64,000 nucleotides of DNA from Bolinopsis microptera (Eukaryota; Ctenophora; Tentaculata; Lobata; Bolinopsidae). Shown here piece after piece: positions 31,908-44,501 of the stretch. The notes beneath the pieces were generated by a model, which worked only from the letters and a program-made list of their open reading frames with translations, did not search any database and was not told where the DNA came from. The stretch is from the NCBI RefSeq assembly GCF_026151205.1, contig NC_087073.1, positions 12,121,578-12,185,577 of the forward strand. Reading direction: 5' to 3'. Numbering within the stretch: position 1 is the stretch's first letter; the number at the start of each line of letters is the position of its first letter. The position numbers and the translations under genes are program-made.

Positions 31908-34594
31908 CAAATATCAAGGTTAACTAACGAACAACAGATTATTGACCAACCCCCAGACAGCTATTCGACGGTACATACTACTCTGGTTGAATGTCTTAAG
32001 TTATCCTACAGTGAGCCGATGATAATCACATTCGATTTGCCATTGTGGATTAAGGCCACCCGAATAGTACTGGAAACTGGGATGCCTATTGTAGTCAGGG
32101 TTGGGGGCTTCCACACTCTCACGAGTTTTCTTGGCTGCATAGGCTATATAATGGCAGACTCGGGTTTAGAGGAGCTCATCAAACTCGTGTATCCTGGAGA
32201 CGTCACGCATATATCGGATGGAGGATCTTACTATAAAGCTTTGAGAGCCCACTTTCTGATCGACGCCGCTCTTTGTTGTTTCATTATAGAGGAAGAAGTT
32301 TACGACGATGAACTAGTAGACTTGGAAGGTTACATCAACAAATGTGTGAGCGAAAATCTAGGTGTTAACTTTAAGACTAAATCTATTCAGGATCTATCAG
32401 AGAAAATAACTCTGCTTCTAAAGAACCTGTTTTCCAACAGTAGAACAGCAGCTCTATGGGTTACTTACCACAACATGATAACACTAGTAAAGGAATTCAT
32501 AAGAGCAGAGAGGTTGCACGACTACAATATGCATTTATCAGCAGTAGCTTTGATGCTGCCCTACTTCGCAGCAGCTGGGAGGGGACAGTATGCAAAAGCT
32601 TTAAGACTGTATTTGGAGCAGGATGCTATTTTTAAAGTCAAGTATGGGGCGCTTTTAAAGACCTTTAAAGTAACTGGGCTTCACACGGTTTGTTACAACG
32701 ACCACGAGTGGGCCGGGGTGTGGACTGACCTCTCCATAGAGCAGAGTCTTATGAGGGCAGCTAAATCTAGTGGTGGATTAACAAGTGGAAGGATGCGTAA
32801 TCGTGAGTCCGCTCACAAGTTATGGGTGGCCACCCTGAATCAGATGGCTTTAATAAATCAGTCTTTTGGAGATTCATTAGCTAATTCATCGAAGCGAGGA
32901 GTACCAACTAAAGCTGCCATCCACTCAGATCTTACCAAGTCATCAATCAAGAAAAACTGTGATGTATTTGGAAAATTATTAACTTGGTTTAAAGTTACTG
33001 TCGACTTTACAGAATCCGAAGATAAGACTAAGTTAATATCTTTTTCGACTGGTCTTATATCACAGCCTGGGAACGATGAGGTCAATCCCGAGGAATGTTT
33101 GGCCGTTGGGGCTGTCCTGTAACGTGAGCTAGATGGGTTGACATTCATCGATAGATAAGTATCAAAGGTAAAGCAAAGAACTTGACACAACTAAGAAAGC
33201 AGGTTAAAGTGAATAATAAAAGCGTTGCAGTCGATCCGTTGAAGTGTTTTAACCGTCTAGTCTTGGTTGCTGATAGAGAGACTTCAATAGAGGAATGCCT
33301 AACATACGAGTTAACTGTGGTGCCGATGAGCTTATTTGATCAATATCAGAAGATGAGGAAATATAATAAGGCTGCTCTTGGTATAAACCAATCTACACTT
33401 AAATCTTGCAGCTTCACGATCCCACTAGTCAATAGTCATTGATGGAGGTTGGCTAATTCACCAACTAAGCTCATTTAAAGGGTGTGATAATTATGGTGAG
33501 GTAGCAATGGAGTACTTGAAGCTTATCCCTAGAAATCGGGAAGTTACTGTGATTTTTGATGGGTATGAGCCTTCTACTAAAGATCACGAGCACAAGAGGA
33601 GAGTAATATAAGCGTTCTGTGCTAATATTGCTGTAAAGAAATCCACCTTTTGTACTGTCACCAAAACAACATTTCTGAGCAACAACAATAACAAAAAAGA
33701 ACTGATCGACCTTATCTCAAGCATTTTTACTGTAAATGGTATTGAAGTGATCAGAGCTTGTAACGATGCTGATACTTTAATTGCAAAGAAAACATTGGAA
33801 ATGTCATTCCTTGGCGATGTTGAATTGAAGGCAGAGGATACCGATATAGTTCAAGTCTATTAGTATATCATTTCAACAGTGACCATCACAATGATATTTA
33901 TCTAACAACGAAGAAGGGTACATATTCAATCAAAGAAATATCAAGTCATCTAGATCATAAAGAAAAGGAGATACTTCTTCTAATTCATAGTATTTCAGGT
34001 TGTGATAGCGTCAGTGGACTGTTTGGTTTTAGCAAGGTTAAAGTGCTAAAGAAAGCTCTCACCTTTGATGAGCAAGGTCAGTTGGCAACATTACTTTCGG
34101 TGAGAGAATCAAAAGAAAAGATTATTGAGGCAGGCCTCTGTTTCTTGCAGTACATTTATGGTGACAAGAAAAAGACTCTTTCTGCTTTGAGATTCCTAGC
34201 ATACAATAGGATGGTAGCGAAAAAGAGTCTCAATCCGAATAGGCTACCTCCAACAATAGCTTCAGCAACGGAGCACATCCTTAGAGCTTACTTACAGTAC
34301 CATACCTGGGTCATGCTTAACGCTGTCAGTCTGAATCCCCTTGACTACGGCTGGAAATTGGCTCCTGGTGGCACTTACGTACCAGTTGCAACAAAAGCTA
34401 TAATTGCTCCAGAGTCTATTTTGAACCTTATATGTTGTAACCGTTCTGTCGATGTGGAACAGGCCTGTTTGACTTTCAGATGTTCATGTAGGAAATATGG
34501 CTTCAATTATTTGCCAGCTTGTGGACGATGCCATGGTATGAACTGCACAAACATTAGACATGATGAACCTGAAGAACAAGCGAATTTTGATTAA
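31908..34594 (+). pseudogene. Transposon-encoded protein: unknown helical region, PIN/FEN-like nuclease region, Cys-rich tail (decayed)
   Basis: Segment 1, open 31908-33122, shows SFLGCIGYIMADSGLEEL, LRAHFLIDAAL, WAGVWTDLSIEQSLMRAAK and SGGLTSGR, all features of an uncharacterised protein family abundant in cnidarian and hemipteran genomes. Segment 2, 33182-33442, continues it (AVDPLKCFNRL, YELTVVPMSLFDQ). Segment 3, from about 33442, has a PIN/FEN-like layout: DGGWLIHQL, VTVIFDGYEPSTKDHEHKRR, NDADTLIAK, EDTDI and ISGCDSVSGLFGF, with the acidic residues retained. The end (FRCSCRKYGF, CGRCHGMNC) is a Cys-rich module. In related proteins these parts form one polypeptide. Here there is a frame break at about 33120-33180, a stop near 33609 and a frameshift near 33850-33862, so this copy is dead. 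N-terminal parts may be missing. Confidence 0.75.
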
Positions 34595-34679
34595 TATTAA
34601 CTGAGTATTAATAATTGTCATGGTATTTACTGAGAATACACATTTTAGATTAACTGTATTTGTTATTTGTAGATGAGAT

Positions 34680-35476
34680 TTTAAATAGATTTGAAATAAG
34701 CGTTAAAAATAATTTGGTGTATTTTTTTCGAAATTTCAATAAAATTGAGAAAAATTTCGAAAAATTCCATTTATTTCGAAAAATAAAGCTCCAATCGTTC
34801 TGAAACTATCATTCGCCTGCCATAATGTGGCCATTGCGGTCATTTTGCACTACCTATGGAGATCTCAAGACCTTCGGGAGCCGAATAACCAATATTAGTG
34901 GTGGGGCGTATGGGTTCCTGGAGAAAAATGACTATAAAAATTTTTGCCCAAAAGTTTCAGCTGGACGGTTTTTTTTGGTGGTTCCTGGGACTATGGACAA
35001 CACATTCCTGTAGACAAACCTTTGTTACGAATTTGTTCACAGATTGACCCATAAACAGCAATTCTTGCCCTAACTATACCCCGTTAAACATTATGGGAAT
35101 TTTTAAGGGTGCCCAAATAAGGTGTCGTGTCACGGTGTCATATAATCACCCAGTCAATTTTGTTAACGAGATACACAAAATGCTTGATAACTTCGTCATT
35201 TCTAATCCGTTTTGCCTAATGTTTTCAGATCATATGCAACATTTGATAATCTACCGTCTCTGAAAACATTAGGCGTTCAGCATGTTCAGAGAAAACAATA
35301 TAGGTGTTTTAATATTGAATGGGCGTGGTCTAAAATATTCGAATTTTCAAATTTTGACGACGGAATCCTCGAACCAGTAAGTACAGTATGCCATCTGCAA
35401 AGCAACAACTCTCAAATATAAAACACGGTGGAGGTATAAGACCCAACGTTTACACACTGACTTTTGGCCCACCCTG
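34680..35476 (-). repeat. Right inverted-repeat arm of the 4.3-kb element
   Basis: Inverse of the left arm, ending CTTTTGGCCCACCCTG at 35476. Longer than the left arm, mainly because of bases near 34932-35004 that have no counterpart there. Confidence 0.78.
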
Positions 35477-35486
35477 TATATTTATG

Positions 35487-35678
35487 ACCGTAACATTTAG
35501 TGCTGATATTATATGCCTAGATTAAATTGTTCGGGAATTTAAATGGTCTTATATCTGTTACATAATAGATATAATGGGCAATTTTGTAAGAATACCGTCA
35601 GTTTTATAGATTTCTAGTAAAATTTATGCTAAAAGGTATTTCTTCGAATAATATTAACGGGACTGATTTTGGTCCGCA
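35487..35678 (+). repeat. Dispersed repeat, copy 1 (about 190 bp)
   Basis: Starts ACCGTAACATTTAGTGCTG and runs to ACGGGACTGATTTTGGTCC. A second copy in the same orientation lies at 38662-38854, roughly 75-80 percent alike by eye. This copy directly abuts the 4.3-kb element. Confidence 0.7.
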
Positions 35679-36450
35679 TAATGGCTATTGTGTCCCATAT
35701 GTTGCATAGTGAACCAACAGTAATTACAATGACTAAGCAGTAAATAATGAGCTGTAAAATTTAATAATATTTCATCGTCAATTGTTGCATGGGTAAAATT
35801 CAGGAATAAGCCAAATTACATTGTTGGCGATGAGCAAGGTGTTTAAGTCTTGTCTAAAACTAATATTTTAATTTTGGGAAACATTTTCCTCCGTCTTCTT
35901 TAAATGATGACTTCAATTATGTCACTTGTTGTAATATAATTGGACAATCTCTGATCACATATTATGTCTCGTCCTTCTTATTGGTTAGTGGTTTAATCTC
36001 TCAGTCCTCAAATCTTTGGTAATCCATTCACAATAACACAGGTCGTTCTCAGACTTGAGTGATTATTATGGATTGCAGTTATTTTTATTTGCAGACTAGA
36101 TATAAACTGACCCTTTAAAATCTGCATGAAACCCCATTTTTCAGCAACTCACGGACGTGAAATCAACTTCCCCAGAAAGAGTTTTTTACCCAGCTGACTA
36201 AATGTTTCCATTTAATATTTCACCTTAATATTTCAAGGTGTTTTCAAACTAATAAAGATGATCTTTAAAAAAGTAAATGGTCCTTTAGCGGCCGATGTCT
36301 AGCTAGAATGGAATGGGGTGAATTCTTCTAAACAAAGTGTCTGCAATTGCATCATGCAATGATTTGTCTGCTGAGCGTTAGGTTGAGAAAAGTCATCTTG
36401 TTGTCTGCATTTTGATGAAATGAAAAGATAAATCACGCGGGCTCGACTTA
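35679..36450. other. Intergenic
   Basis: No gene or repeat is recognised in this AT-rich stretch. Confidence 0.4.
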
Positions 36451-37125
36451 CCAAGTCAGGATAATCCATTACCTTAGGGCCAATAAATTTGGTTCACAAT
36501 AAATTTGGTTACCATAATTTTGGTTACCATAATTTTAGTCACAAATTTCGCAAATTTTTAGTCTACAACAGTTTTAGTCACATTTTTCGACTTTTCGAGA
36601 CCATTTTCCATTCCATTTACATTAAGAACGACAAATTTAGTCTACCCCGTCTGAGCATTACAGATTAAGCTGCAATACCTTACTCAGGAATGTCAATAAC
36701 ATCAGATCCAGAGTTTGTGACTGTGTACACTAATTTCTTCAGTACACTGTTCAGTTTCTTTTTCAGTTTCAACCTTTTTCGACTTAACCATTTTTGTCGA
36801 TATGATCCTTCAGCCGTTTCAACAGAGCATGCATTGGGATGGATCGATTAAAAATGTAATGTCCAAGAGGAGCTCTAACCCTTTAAATGCAATAAGACTT
36901 TGGTACGGTTTTGTGCAGTATGAACGGTGATGTCATATATTAATTATAAACAATGTTAGCTTAATAATATTCATGTCATATTTGCTCTACTGAAATTTTG
37001 GTCTGCTTTAGAATTAGTCGCCGAAAAATTTTGTCTCATGAAATTTGGTTTACAACAATTTTAGTCAAAAGTTTGACTAAATTTATGGTAGTCTAAATTT
37101 GTCGTTCTTAAGGTATCCTGACTTG
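36451..37125. mobile_element. Fold-back element bounded by CCAAGTCAGGATA ... TATCCTGACTTGG
   Basis: The outer 12-13 bases are inverted repeats. Inside, ACGACAAATTTAGTCTACC on the left (36630) is the inverse of the sequence near 37083-37115 on the right, and both halves are full of AATTTTAGTCA / AAATTTGGTT units. No coding potential. I could not define a target duplication. Confidence 0.65.
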
Positions 37126-38661
37126 GATAAATAGCTAGTCTGATCACTGATAGATTCATACAGACTGCAAAACATTTAATGCATTACGTTTAAGTTATGA
37201 TTCACTTGCGTGACAGCTTAGTGGTTAGAAAGTATTGAAGCGAATAAGCGCATTTCGATTGTTTTTATTAAAGTTATTATCAAAATTTCGCGAAGCACAA
37301 GATTTGGATGGACTTATCTTTGGCGCATCCTGTTTTATCTGTCTACGTTGTGGCTTTTGTATCTTTTTTACCTTAAGTTACTTTGATATCCCCTTTTTGT
37401 TCGTATATCTCAATCTGTTAATCTGTAGCCCACAGAAAGATAGAAACGCTAAAGAGAAAGAGCAATAATGTCTTTACTTGAACAGATGGGTTTCGAAAAC
37501 AAATCCGTATCTTCAAATTTAACCAATTTTGCTATTGGATTGTACGAATCTAAAAGAGGCAGGAAAATTTCATGATAACGTCTAGAATCTAGATAAGAAA
37601 TTTAAGAAATTGAGTAATCTGCACTTAATAATATTTCTCATCTCCTTTTCATCCTTCCCGAGCAGCATAATTTCTTGAAAACCGTGTTTAATACCTCACC
37701 ATGATGTGTCAATTGAAAATTAGCTTGTTGAGAATGTTCGACATATAGTTTTCTATCATCATTGAAACCAGTAACCCATCAGTTATTACTTATTATATAA
37801 AATAAACTTTAAATTTTACACCAATAAAATTGATGTTATCTTTAAACGTTTTCTAGTAAATCAAAATTTAATCAAAATTTTTACATATTTCATGTTACCT
37901 TGCACTGCTGTTACCTTGCACTGCTGTTACCTTGCACTGCTGTTGGATCAGCCTGTGATAAAATGTTGCCGATTTTTGTTACAATACTCTGCTGTTTACT
38001 CTTTAATATACTGTCTATATGTTAGTGACATAACATCATAGACATTATACTAAAAACATAAAGTTGATTCACAAATATTTTATAACTCACGATTCTGCGG
38101 CTTCCAACAGTTTTATATGTCAAATTACGGAAACTACCAATACCACTACCAAATGTATTAACATAAACTGTTTAGTTCGCGGACCTTTCATATAAAGTAT
38201 AAACTTGAATTCGAAATTTGTCCACTCTTTACGAAACATTTAGTGACGCAGTGTCAAAAGAGGGGTTAGATTTCGTTCAATATTTGAACAGACTGTCTCA
38301 ATATTGGATATAGAACGTTTGAACGTTTGAACTTTGATGTCCTAGCCTCTTAGGGGACTTGGAGTAGCTAAGGAGTAGCTAAGGAGTGGTCCAAAAGGCA
38401 TAACATTTGAGCAAGAAGAAACCAGTATGATAATCTTGCCGGGAGGATTACGCATCCACCCTTGCCTCCTGGATTCATGATATTGATTAGATAGATATTT
38501 ATGCGGACTCGATCGTTTATACTGAAAGTCTTTTGTTAAAAACTCAGTTTCTTAAACGGGAGTTAACTTTATCGATGGTATTTGGAAAGAATATAGCAAC
38601 TTGTTTAAAAAGCCGAAAATCTGAGTTAAATTTTAATTTGAGTGAAATTATAATTTATATA
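37126..38661. other. Intergenic
   Basis: Holds a 77-codon frame (37235-37468) with a hydrophobic middle that I do not recognise, and a 16-bp triple repeat (37894-37944). Nothing else is supported. Confidence 0.4.
37894..37944. repeat. 16-bp tandem repeat, three copies
   Basis: GTTACCTTGCACTGCT is repeated three times without a mismatch. Confidence 0.9.
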
Positions 38662-38854
38662 ACCGTAAAGTTCAGTGCTGGTATTTAATGCCTAGGTTAA
38701 ATTTTCTGGGAATTTAAATGTTCCTAAATTTGTTAAATAAGAGAAAAAAACGGGAAATTTTGTAAGAATACTGACAGTTTTCTAGATTACTGGTAAAAGT
38801 TATGCCAAAAGGTATTTCTTCTAACATTATTAACGGATCTGATTTTGGTCCCCA
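38662..38854 (+). repeat. Dispersed repeat, copy 2
   Basis: Same orientation as 35487-35678 (ACCGTAAAGTTCAGTGCTGG to GATTTTGGTCCCC). No internal coding potential. Confidence 0.7.
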
Positions 38855-41425
38855 TTGTTGGGTTGGTTTTAATCTGCAGAAAGCATTTTAAAATGCTTTC
38901 ACATTTTAACTGAATAATTCAGTGCATTTGTCCATCATCGATCATCCACATGGATTTATATTTGTCCTCGTTTTATGTCATAAAGTTGCCTGTTCAATTC
39001 TTTAGAAATTGTGTAGTTTCAAACTCTTCTATTTAGAGCTTAGACTCGGTTTAGACTCAACAAGACGCCGCAGGAGAGTGGTACTATGGTCGCACATGAT
39101 TTGCTCTGTTCGGACGATGATTATCGGGTGGGAGAGTAATGATCTGGTATATCCTCGATTATTTTATCATTAAAACAATTTTTTCATTAGTGTTTGTGGT
39201 AACCACAAAGTGTTTTGTAGTGGACGAAGGATCTGGAGTGCAAATATCTTAAGCCCAGTTATTATTATATCCTGACATCAAACTATATTCCCGGTTAGAC
39301 TTAAACCCTATGCCGTTTATATATTGTACATTCTTTATTACTTTTTTACGACTAAGAAGTCTGAGCGTACAAATTAATTGAAATGGCAGACATTGTTTAT
39401 TGTATTCCCACCTCTGCTATATCCCTGAAATATATGCCAAGTGAGGGGAAATTAGACTGATGGGATATGACTACACAGATTTATGTTATAAGTGCGGTCT
39501 ACAAGCAGATCTGTCCTCGCTTTGTTGGACACCATAGTCTGTCCGGGCGAACCCGGTCTTGTCCCCAGTCCTGCCAGCCGCCCAATTTTACCCCCAACAC
39601 AAAGATTGAAACCCTAGCGTGTGATCGGGCTAAATTTTTCCCAAAACCTCAAATTCTTTTCATCTCAGACAAGTCCCCGACCGGAGGCTCAATTAGTGAC
39701 GACACGACCGTGGAATTTGACAGGTTATTCTGCAAATATTAATCTGATTACTACTACCAGCTGATTTAACGAAGTGACTATTGTTATTTGTGAGAACTTT
39801 CCTCCGCAGAACTTTTGTAAGGATGGTGAGGCACAGCCCCCTACTACGGGACAATGTCTATCACCCTGAATTAACACCCAATAAAATAGGGCTCATACTC
39901 GGTATTTCCTGGCGCTGACAGAGCAGTATTTTCCTACTCTGACTGAATAAAGTCGGTTTTTAATTAGCGGGAAATGATGGATTAAATCAAAGTAATTTGT
40001 TAATTCTTGAATAATAAAGTCATGAGGAGAGCGCGACAATCTGATCTTGGCACACGGGGTAGAACGACACGCAGCCGTCTCGAATTTAATCAATAAATAA
40101 TAGCTTAGAAATTTCAAACTTTTACTGTTGATTCTTTGATTGATCCTTAAAGCGGACAAATAATCCGGGGATGTCTGGTGAAAAGAATGCATACCGCATT
40201 TAATGAAATGAATTAAAAGATGCACTGTTATTAATAACTGCAGTAGCCGCCAGATGTGGTAGTGGCTGATTGGGCGTTAGCAATAATACCATAATCGTAT
40301 TAACTCCCGACAAGGACGATCACTTAATCATTATCTTTCCCACTCTCCCATTAATATTGATTTTAACATCGGCAGTAAACTTCTTGAACTTTCAGATTTC
40401 CCGTTTAATATGTCGTTTAAATTACGAAATATTTTTATCCGGACATTTGTTTAGAATGCGAGGTGGTCTCTCATTACTTGATGCCAGTTTAACAGTGTGT
40501 GGTTAGTATAACGCCACAACTTATCCCCCCACGAGAGTATCCGTTCAATTTCTCGTTAATTTCATTTGCATTCTTGTTTAGTGTTTACTCCCCCATAATT
40601 TGGGGCAAGAAATATTTTAATTCTCACACAAAATGTGCTGTGGTTGTGCATGAGTCACTCGTGACTTTTTTTGGGAGATAATAAATCTCGCTAGTCAGAT
40701 CATTTCTAGATTTCAATCATATTAACAAAACCAATCTCAAAATTCATGGGCTTAGTAAAACGAATAGTTCAAATGGTCGAGATGGGGATTAAACCAATTC
40801 AGTACCCGGTGAGTCCGAGTTACAATTAATTAACTGTCCCCAATAATTTACTGAGCACTCAGTCCAATCCTTTACAGTAAGTTCTCAACAACGCGCGCGC
40901 GTTCATACTGTCACGTGTCGTTTATCATATGATCAACGATATTGTAGGGCCTGCCGTAATAAGTATGACCACCATTTGACATAGTCATTCTAAATTTCGC
41001 TCTGACTTTAAGTCATGTCTCTTTTTATTAAATTCAAAGAGATCTTAGGCTCTGATTAGTTCCGTTAAATCTGATTATATCGAGAGGAGTTGTTTATGAA
41101 CGTGATCAATTGTGATAATAAGTAGCCACCCATCGAGTACCCATATGTCGTTTTTACCAATTTTCTAGATACTTACGGTAATATCTCATGAACTAGGTTG
41201 AGTGGTTGCCTTCACATCAGATAAAACACTGATCAGAGGCATGTGAACCCAGTTTTCCAAAAAGATGTAACATCCTCAAGGCATAAGACATACTGTGAAA
41301 TTTGAGCAACCTGCAATATTCCTTAATCTGCCGATCGATAACCCCCTCGTCATCAAGGTGTTCACAACATATCAGGCCGTCTCTAGCTGCAGAGTCTGGG
41401 GACTTTCACACTGCCACAGTCAGTT

Positions 41426-41447
41426 CACGTGATGCTCAAATAAGGAG
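41426..41447 (+). promoter_or_regulatory. E-box plus CArG-like motif, copy 3 (diverged)
   Basis: CACGTGATGCTCAAATAAGG plus AG. The E-box and spacing match the copies at 4237 and 7767, but the CArG core is imperfect (TCAAATAAGG). Confidence 0.25.
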
Positions 41448-44404
41448 TCAGTTCATGGAGCAGTGTCACAATACTTCTTGGAGCTTGTCACGTTATTTCG
41501 TCTCTAGAGAACCCGTTCGTAAAACCCGGCAAATGAGTCACGTGAGCTCTGGACAACGCTACCAATAATCCTAATGAAATGCACATTTTTATGATTGCCA
41601 CTCTTTTGTATTTACGGCAAAGGCACTAATTTATTAGGAGGCATTCCTTGGGAGCATTATTTGTAAACCACGAGGGTATATTATAATAGTAAATATAAAT
41701 AGCTCTTGAGAGTTAATTTAATTAATGATCTTACTCTGCCTCCATCGATATGCCGACCTTTACAAATGAAATTGAATCTAACAATATATATTTTCATTTC
41801 AATATTGATAAATATATGTATCGGCCGATGTTTGCTTACATTGTTGTAGATCTATCGTAACTACGTTGCTTTGATGAAATCAATCACCGAATTGATATAC
41901 TTTTCATTACAATTTTCGGCCTACTGCTCAGAGCAATACTAGCTGCTGTATTTACGACGAGAATATTTGTATTTCTCTAAACTTTAGCCTGAGTGTTACA
42001 GGGCTATGATGACCCGATCTTTCTTTCGTGATTAGTTTGTCTCATCAAGAATCTGTAAAATTTCATTTCATTTTGCGTCGAGGAGCTGAAGAGCGAATAA
42101 AAATTTAAAAGTATAAGTGTGGTGTTAAGGTATATCGTCAATCATGAGGAGCGAATATTGAATAATTCGCGTGCTTTACCACTTTACTTTAGAACCAATT
42201 GAAGATATCGAATCACGGACGTTTGGGTTGTCTATGTCTGAACTCTGCAATTCGAAATTTATAAATATGCTACGTAAAAGGCCATAAGAATAAACATATA
42301 AATTCCAGCTCCCAATAATGATCATATCATATTTTATATTGTATTTTCATTAGTTCAAATCAAAAACGATGGATAAAGACGTCTGGTTTAAAGTGTTGAC
42401 AATGTCGGCTAGCTGCAAAATAGTTCGTCCCGTGATTGAAATGAGTTAAACTCCACTAAATGGTTGCATCAGAAACCCAGAAAATATTATTTATCCACTG
42501 CTTTGAACCTCTTGTCGAATGAAATTGACAAAATGGTTCTGTTTAAAAATTACTGAGCAAATATCTAGTCTGATTGGATACGCGGACTTGCTATCGAATT
42601 AACCCAGCCCGGCCCTCATACCAAAATCTCAAATCAAATTTGCAAACTTTTTAGTCTTGTTAGTTTTAATTATAATAGTAAAGTTGAAATCTGCTCATCG
42701 TGATTTCTCGCCATGTTAAAATCGCAGCACGATCCTGCTTCATTAATCTGCGGCAACTTATTTCCCATTTTAATTCGCCCAAATTCCATTAGAAATCTTC
42801 CTTATCCTGGACCTCACATAGTTTCAATATGAATATTGCTGCAGTAAAAGATCTTCAATTTAGAATTAGACCACCCTGGATCGCAATTATTACTAATTTT
42901 GTGGATTTAACTTTTAAATGTAATTTGCGGGCGCCGATTTTTACAATTTTTACTAAATAACACGTGACCTCATATTCTTGTCTGATTGGATGAGCTGGCT
43001 TGTTCGCGTGACTCACTCCCAGGATCCACTGCCTCGCCCTCATTGGGTGACCAAATCTCACGTCTTATTGGTGGAGAACACCTCAATTTTCATTGGTACG
43101 ACCTGTCCGTCTAGCGTGTGGCGGCATCGTGCGGAAATCTGCTGAAATTTAATTTACCTACTCGTCTTCCGTTCACGAATTATCAGCTACTTTAATCAGA
43201 TTCAATCAAATTATTTCGAGGCTAGTTGCTAAATTCTTGGAACTTTGTGTTTAATTTTAGTAGGTCTTGTTCATGGCACACCACATTGTGGACATGGTCA
43301 TTATTTTGGCAAGCTATTTTGAATTGCGTAAGACTGCTTAGCTAATTAAAATCTCTTGAAGTAATCTTTGATACGTAAATCGATGACTTATTACTATTCT
43401 TACTAATCAACAGATCATTAAATCAGCGATTCATTAATCAAGTTTTAATTACAGTAACGATGAACTCAAATTTTCTGCAGTTCATCTCTTCAAATTCTGC
43501 CTTTCTTCGCCTGCATGACCGCACTATTCTTGTTGATCAATATTTTGATATCGTACCGTTTAAAAACCCTCGTACCTAAATACATAAACCTGCCTACAAG
43601 TAAATCAAGTTGATTACTGACGTTGATATCCAAGTATTATACACAGGGAGTTAAACAGTACACTACACCCTTACATAACCTCTATAGTAGGGGAGGGAGA
43701 GAGGCGACCCATCACCATCTGATCTGATTAAAATACTTTAATTAATTACGACGCTATTATTATTTATGGAGTACTAGGAGGGGGGCAGGTATTTAAGCAT
43801 TATGATTTAAACCTGAACCAGGCCCTGGTTGATCATGTGACCTTGTAACTAGCCAGCACTGGTTCTGTGGTGCCTCTGTTAGAATACTTAGATTGTACCG
43901 CTAAAATCTTCTGTTATAATAGTTGATTTGTACTGCTAAAATACCCTGTTGTAATACTTTGATTTTACCGCTAAAATATGACAGTTCTAGACTGATATTT
44001 TTGTGCCAATTTTTGTGGTGCAGAATAAGCCAACCATTTCACAGGAACTTTAAAATTAAATAAGTTGTTTGCCACATCACTTTAAGTTCCAGTGATATTC
44101 CTTGCTCGTTATAATACGATTGCTTCTTTTATAGTTCCTGTGAGGCTGACTACCAGTACCACCCCCACACTCCACAGTTTAGCTGGATGATACCAAAGCG
44201 CGTTAGTCTTTGGTATCAACTGAAGGTACAAACTGAGACCAAGTTTCAATTTTCATCGGTTTTATACAACATTGAAACTCGATTATCTTGAAGTGGTCAT
44301 TAAGAATAATAAATACCTAGGTCGAGGAGAGAATTTAGTTGGCCAAAGTATGCTTCATTATACTGAAAGTATCATGGTGGAAACATGTTCTTAGCATTGT
44401 GTAT

Positions 44405-44501
44405 TTGTTTTTTCACTTAAGATAGTCGCAAAAAACCTCAGTTTTTGTATAAAAACACTTTCAATTAAACAAAGAGATTAAACGTTCAACGTTGCAGTTG
44501 T
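44405..44501 (+). repeat. Direct repeat, copy 1 (about 95 bp)
   Basis: Contains GATAGTCGCAAAAAACCTCA and CAATTAAACAAAGAGATTAA. The partner is at 45110-45208 in the same orientation. Confidence 0.65.

Larger units (their letters stand above)
31200..35476. mobile_element. 4.3-kb DNA element with long inverted repeats and a PIN-like protein region
   Basis: The outer ends are inverted copies of CAGGGTGGGCCAAAAG(C/T)CAG. TATA lies just outside both ends (31196-31199 and 35477-35480), fitting a TA or TATA target duplication. The arms extend inward for roughly 690 and 800 bases. The outer parts have diverged, but the inner ends (31728-31885 against 34687-34845) differ by about one base. The right arm has an extra stretch near 34932-35004. 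The interior encodes the broken protein annotated below. I do not see a DDE transposase, so the superfamily is open. Confidence 0.8.

Noticed and set aside
39467-40506. Three frames of 78-110 codons in the 39-41 kb interval
   Set aside because: No domains, codon bias or splice structure; lengths are as expected by chance in AT-rich DNA.
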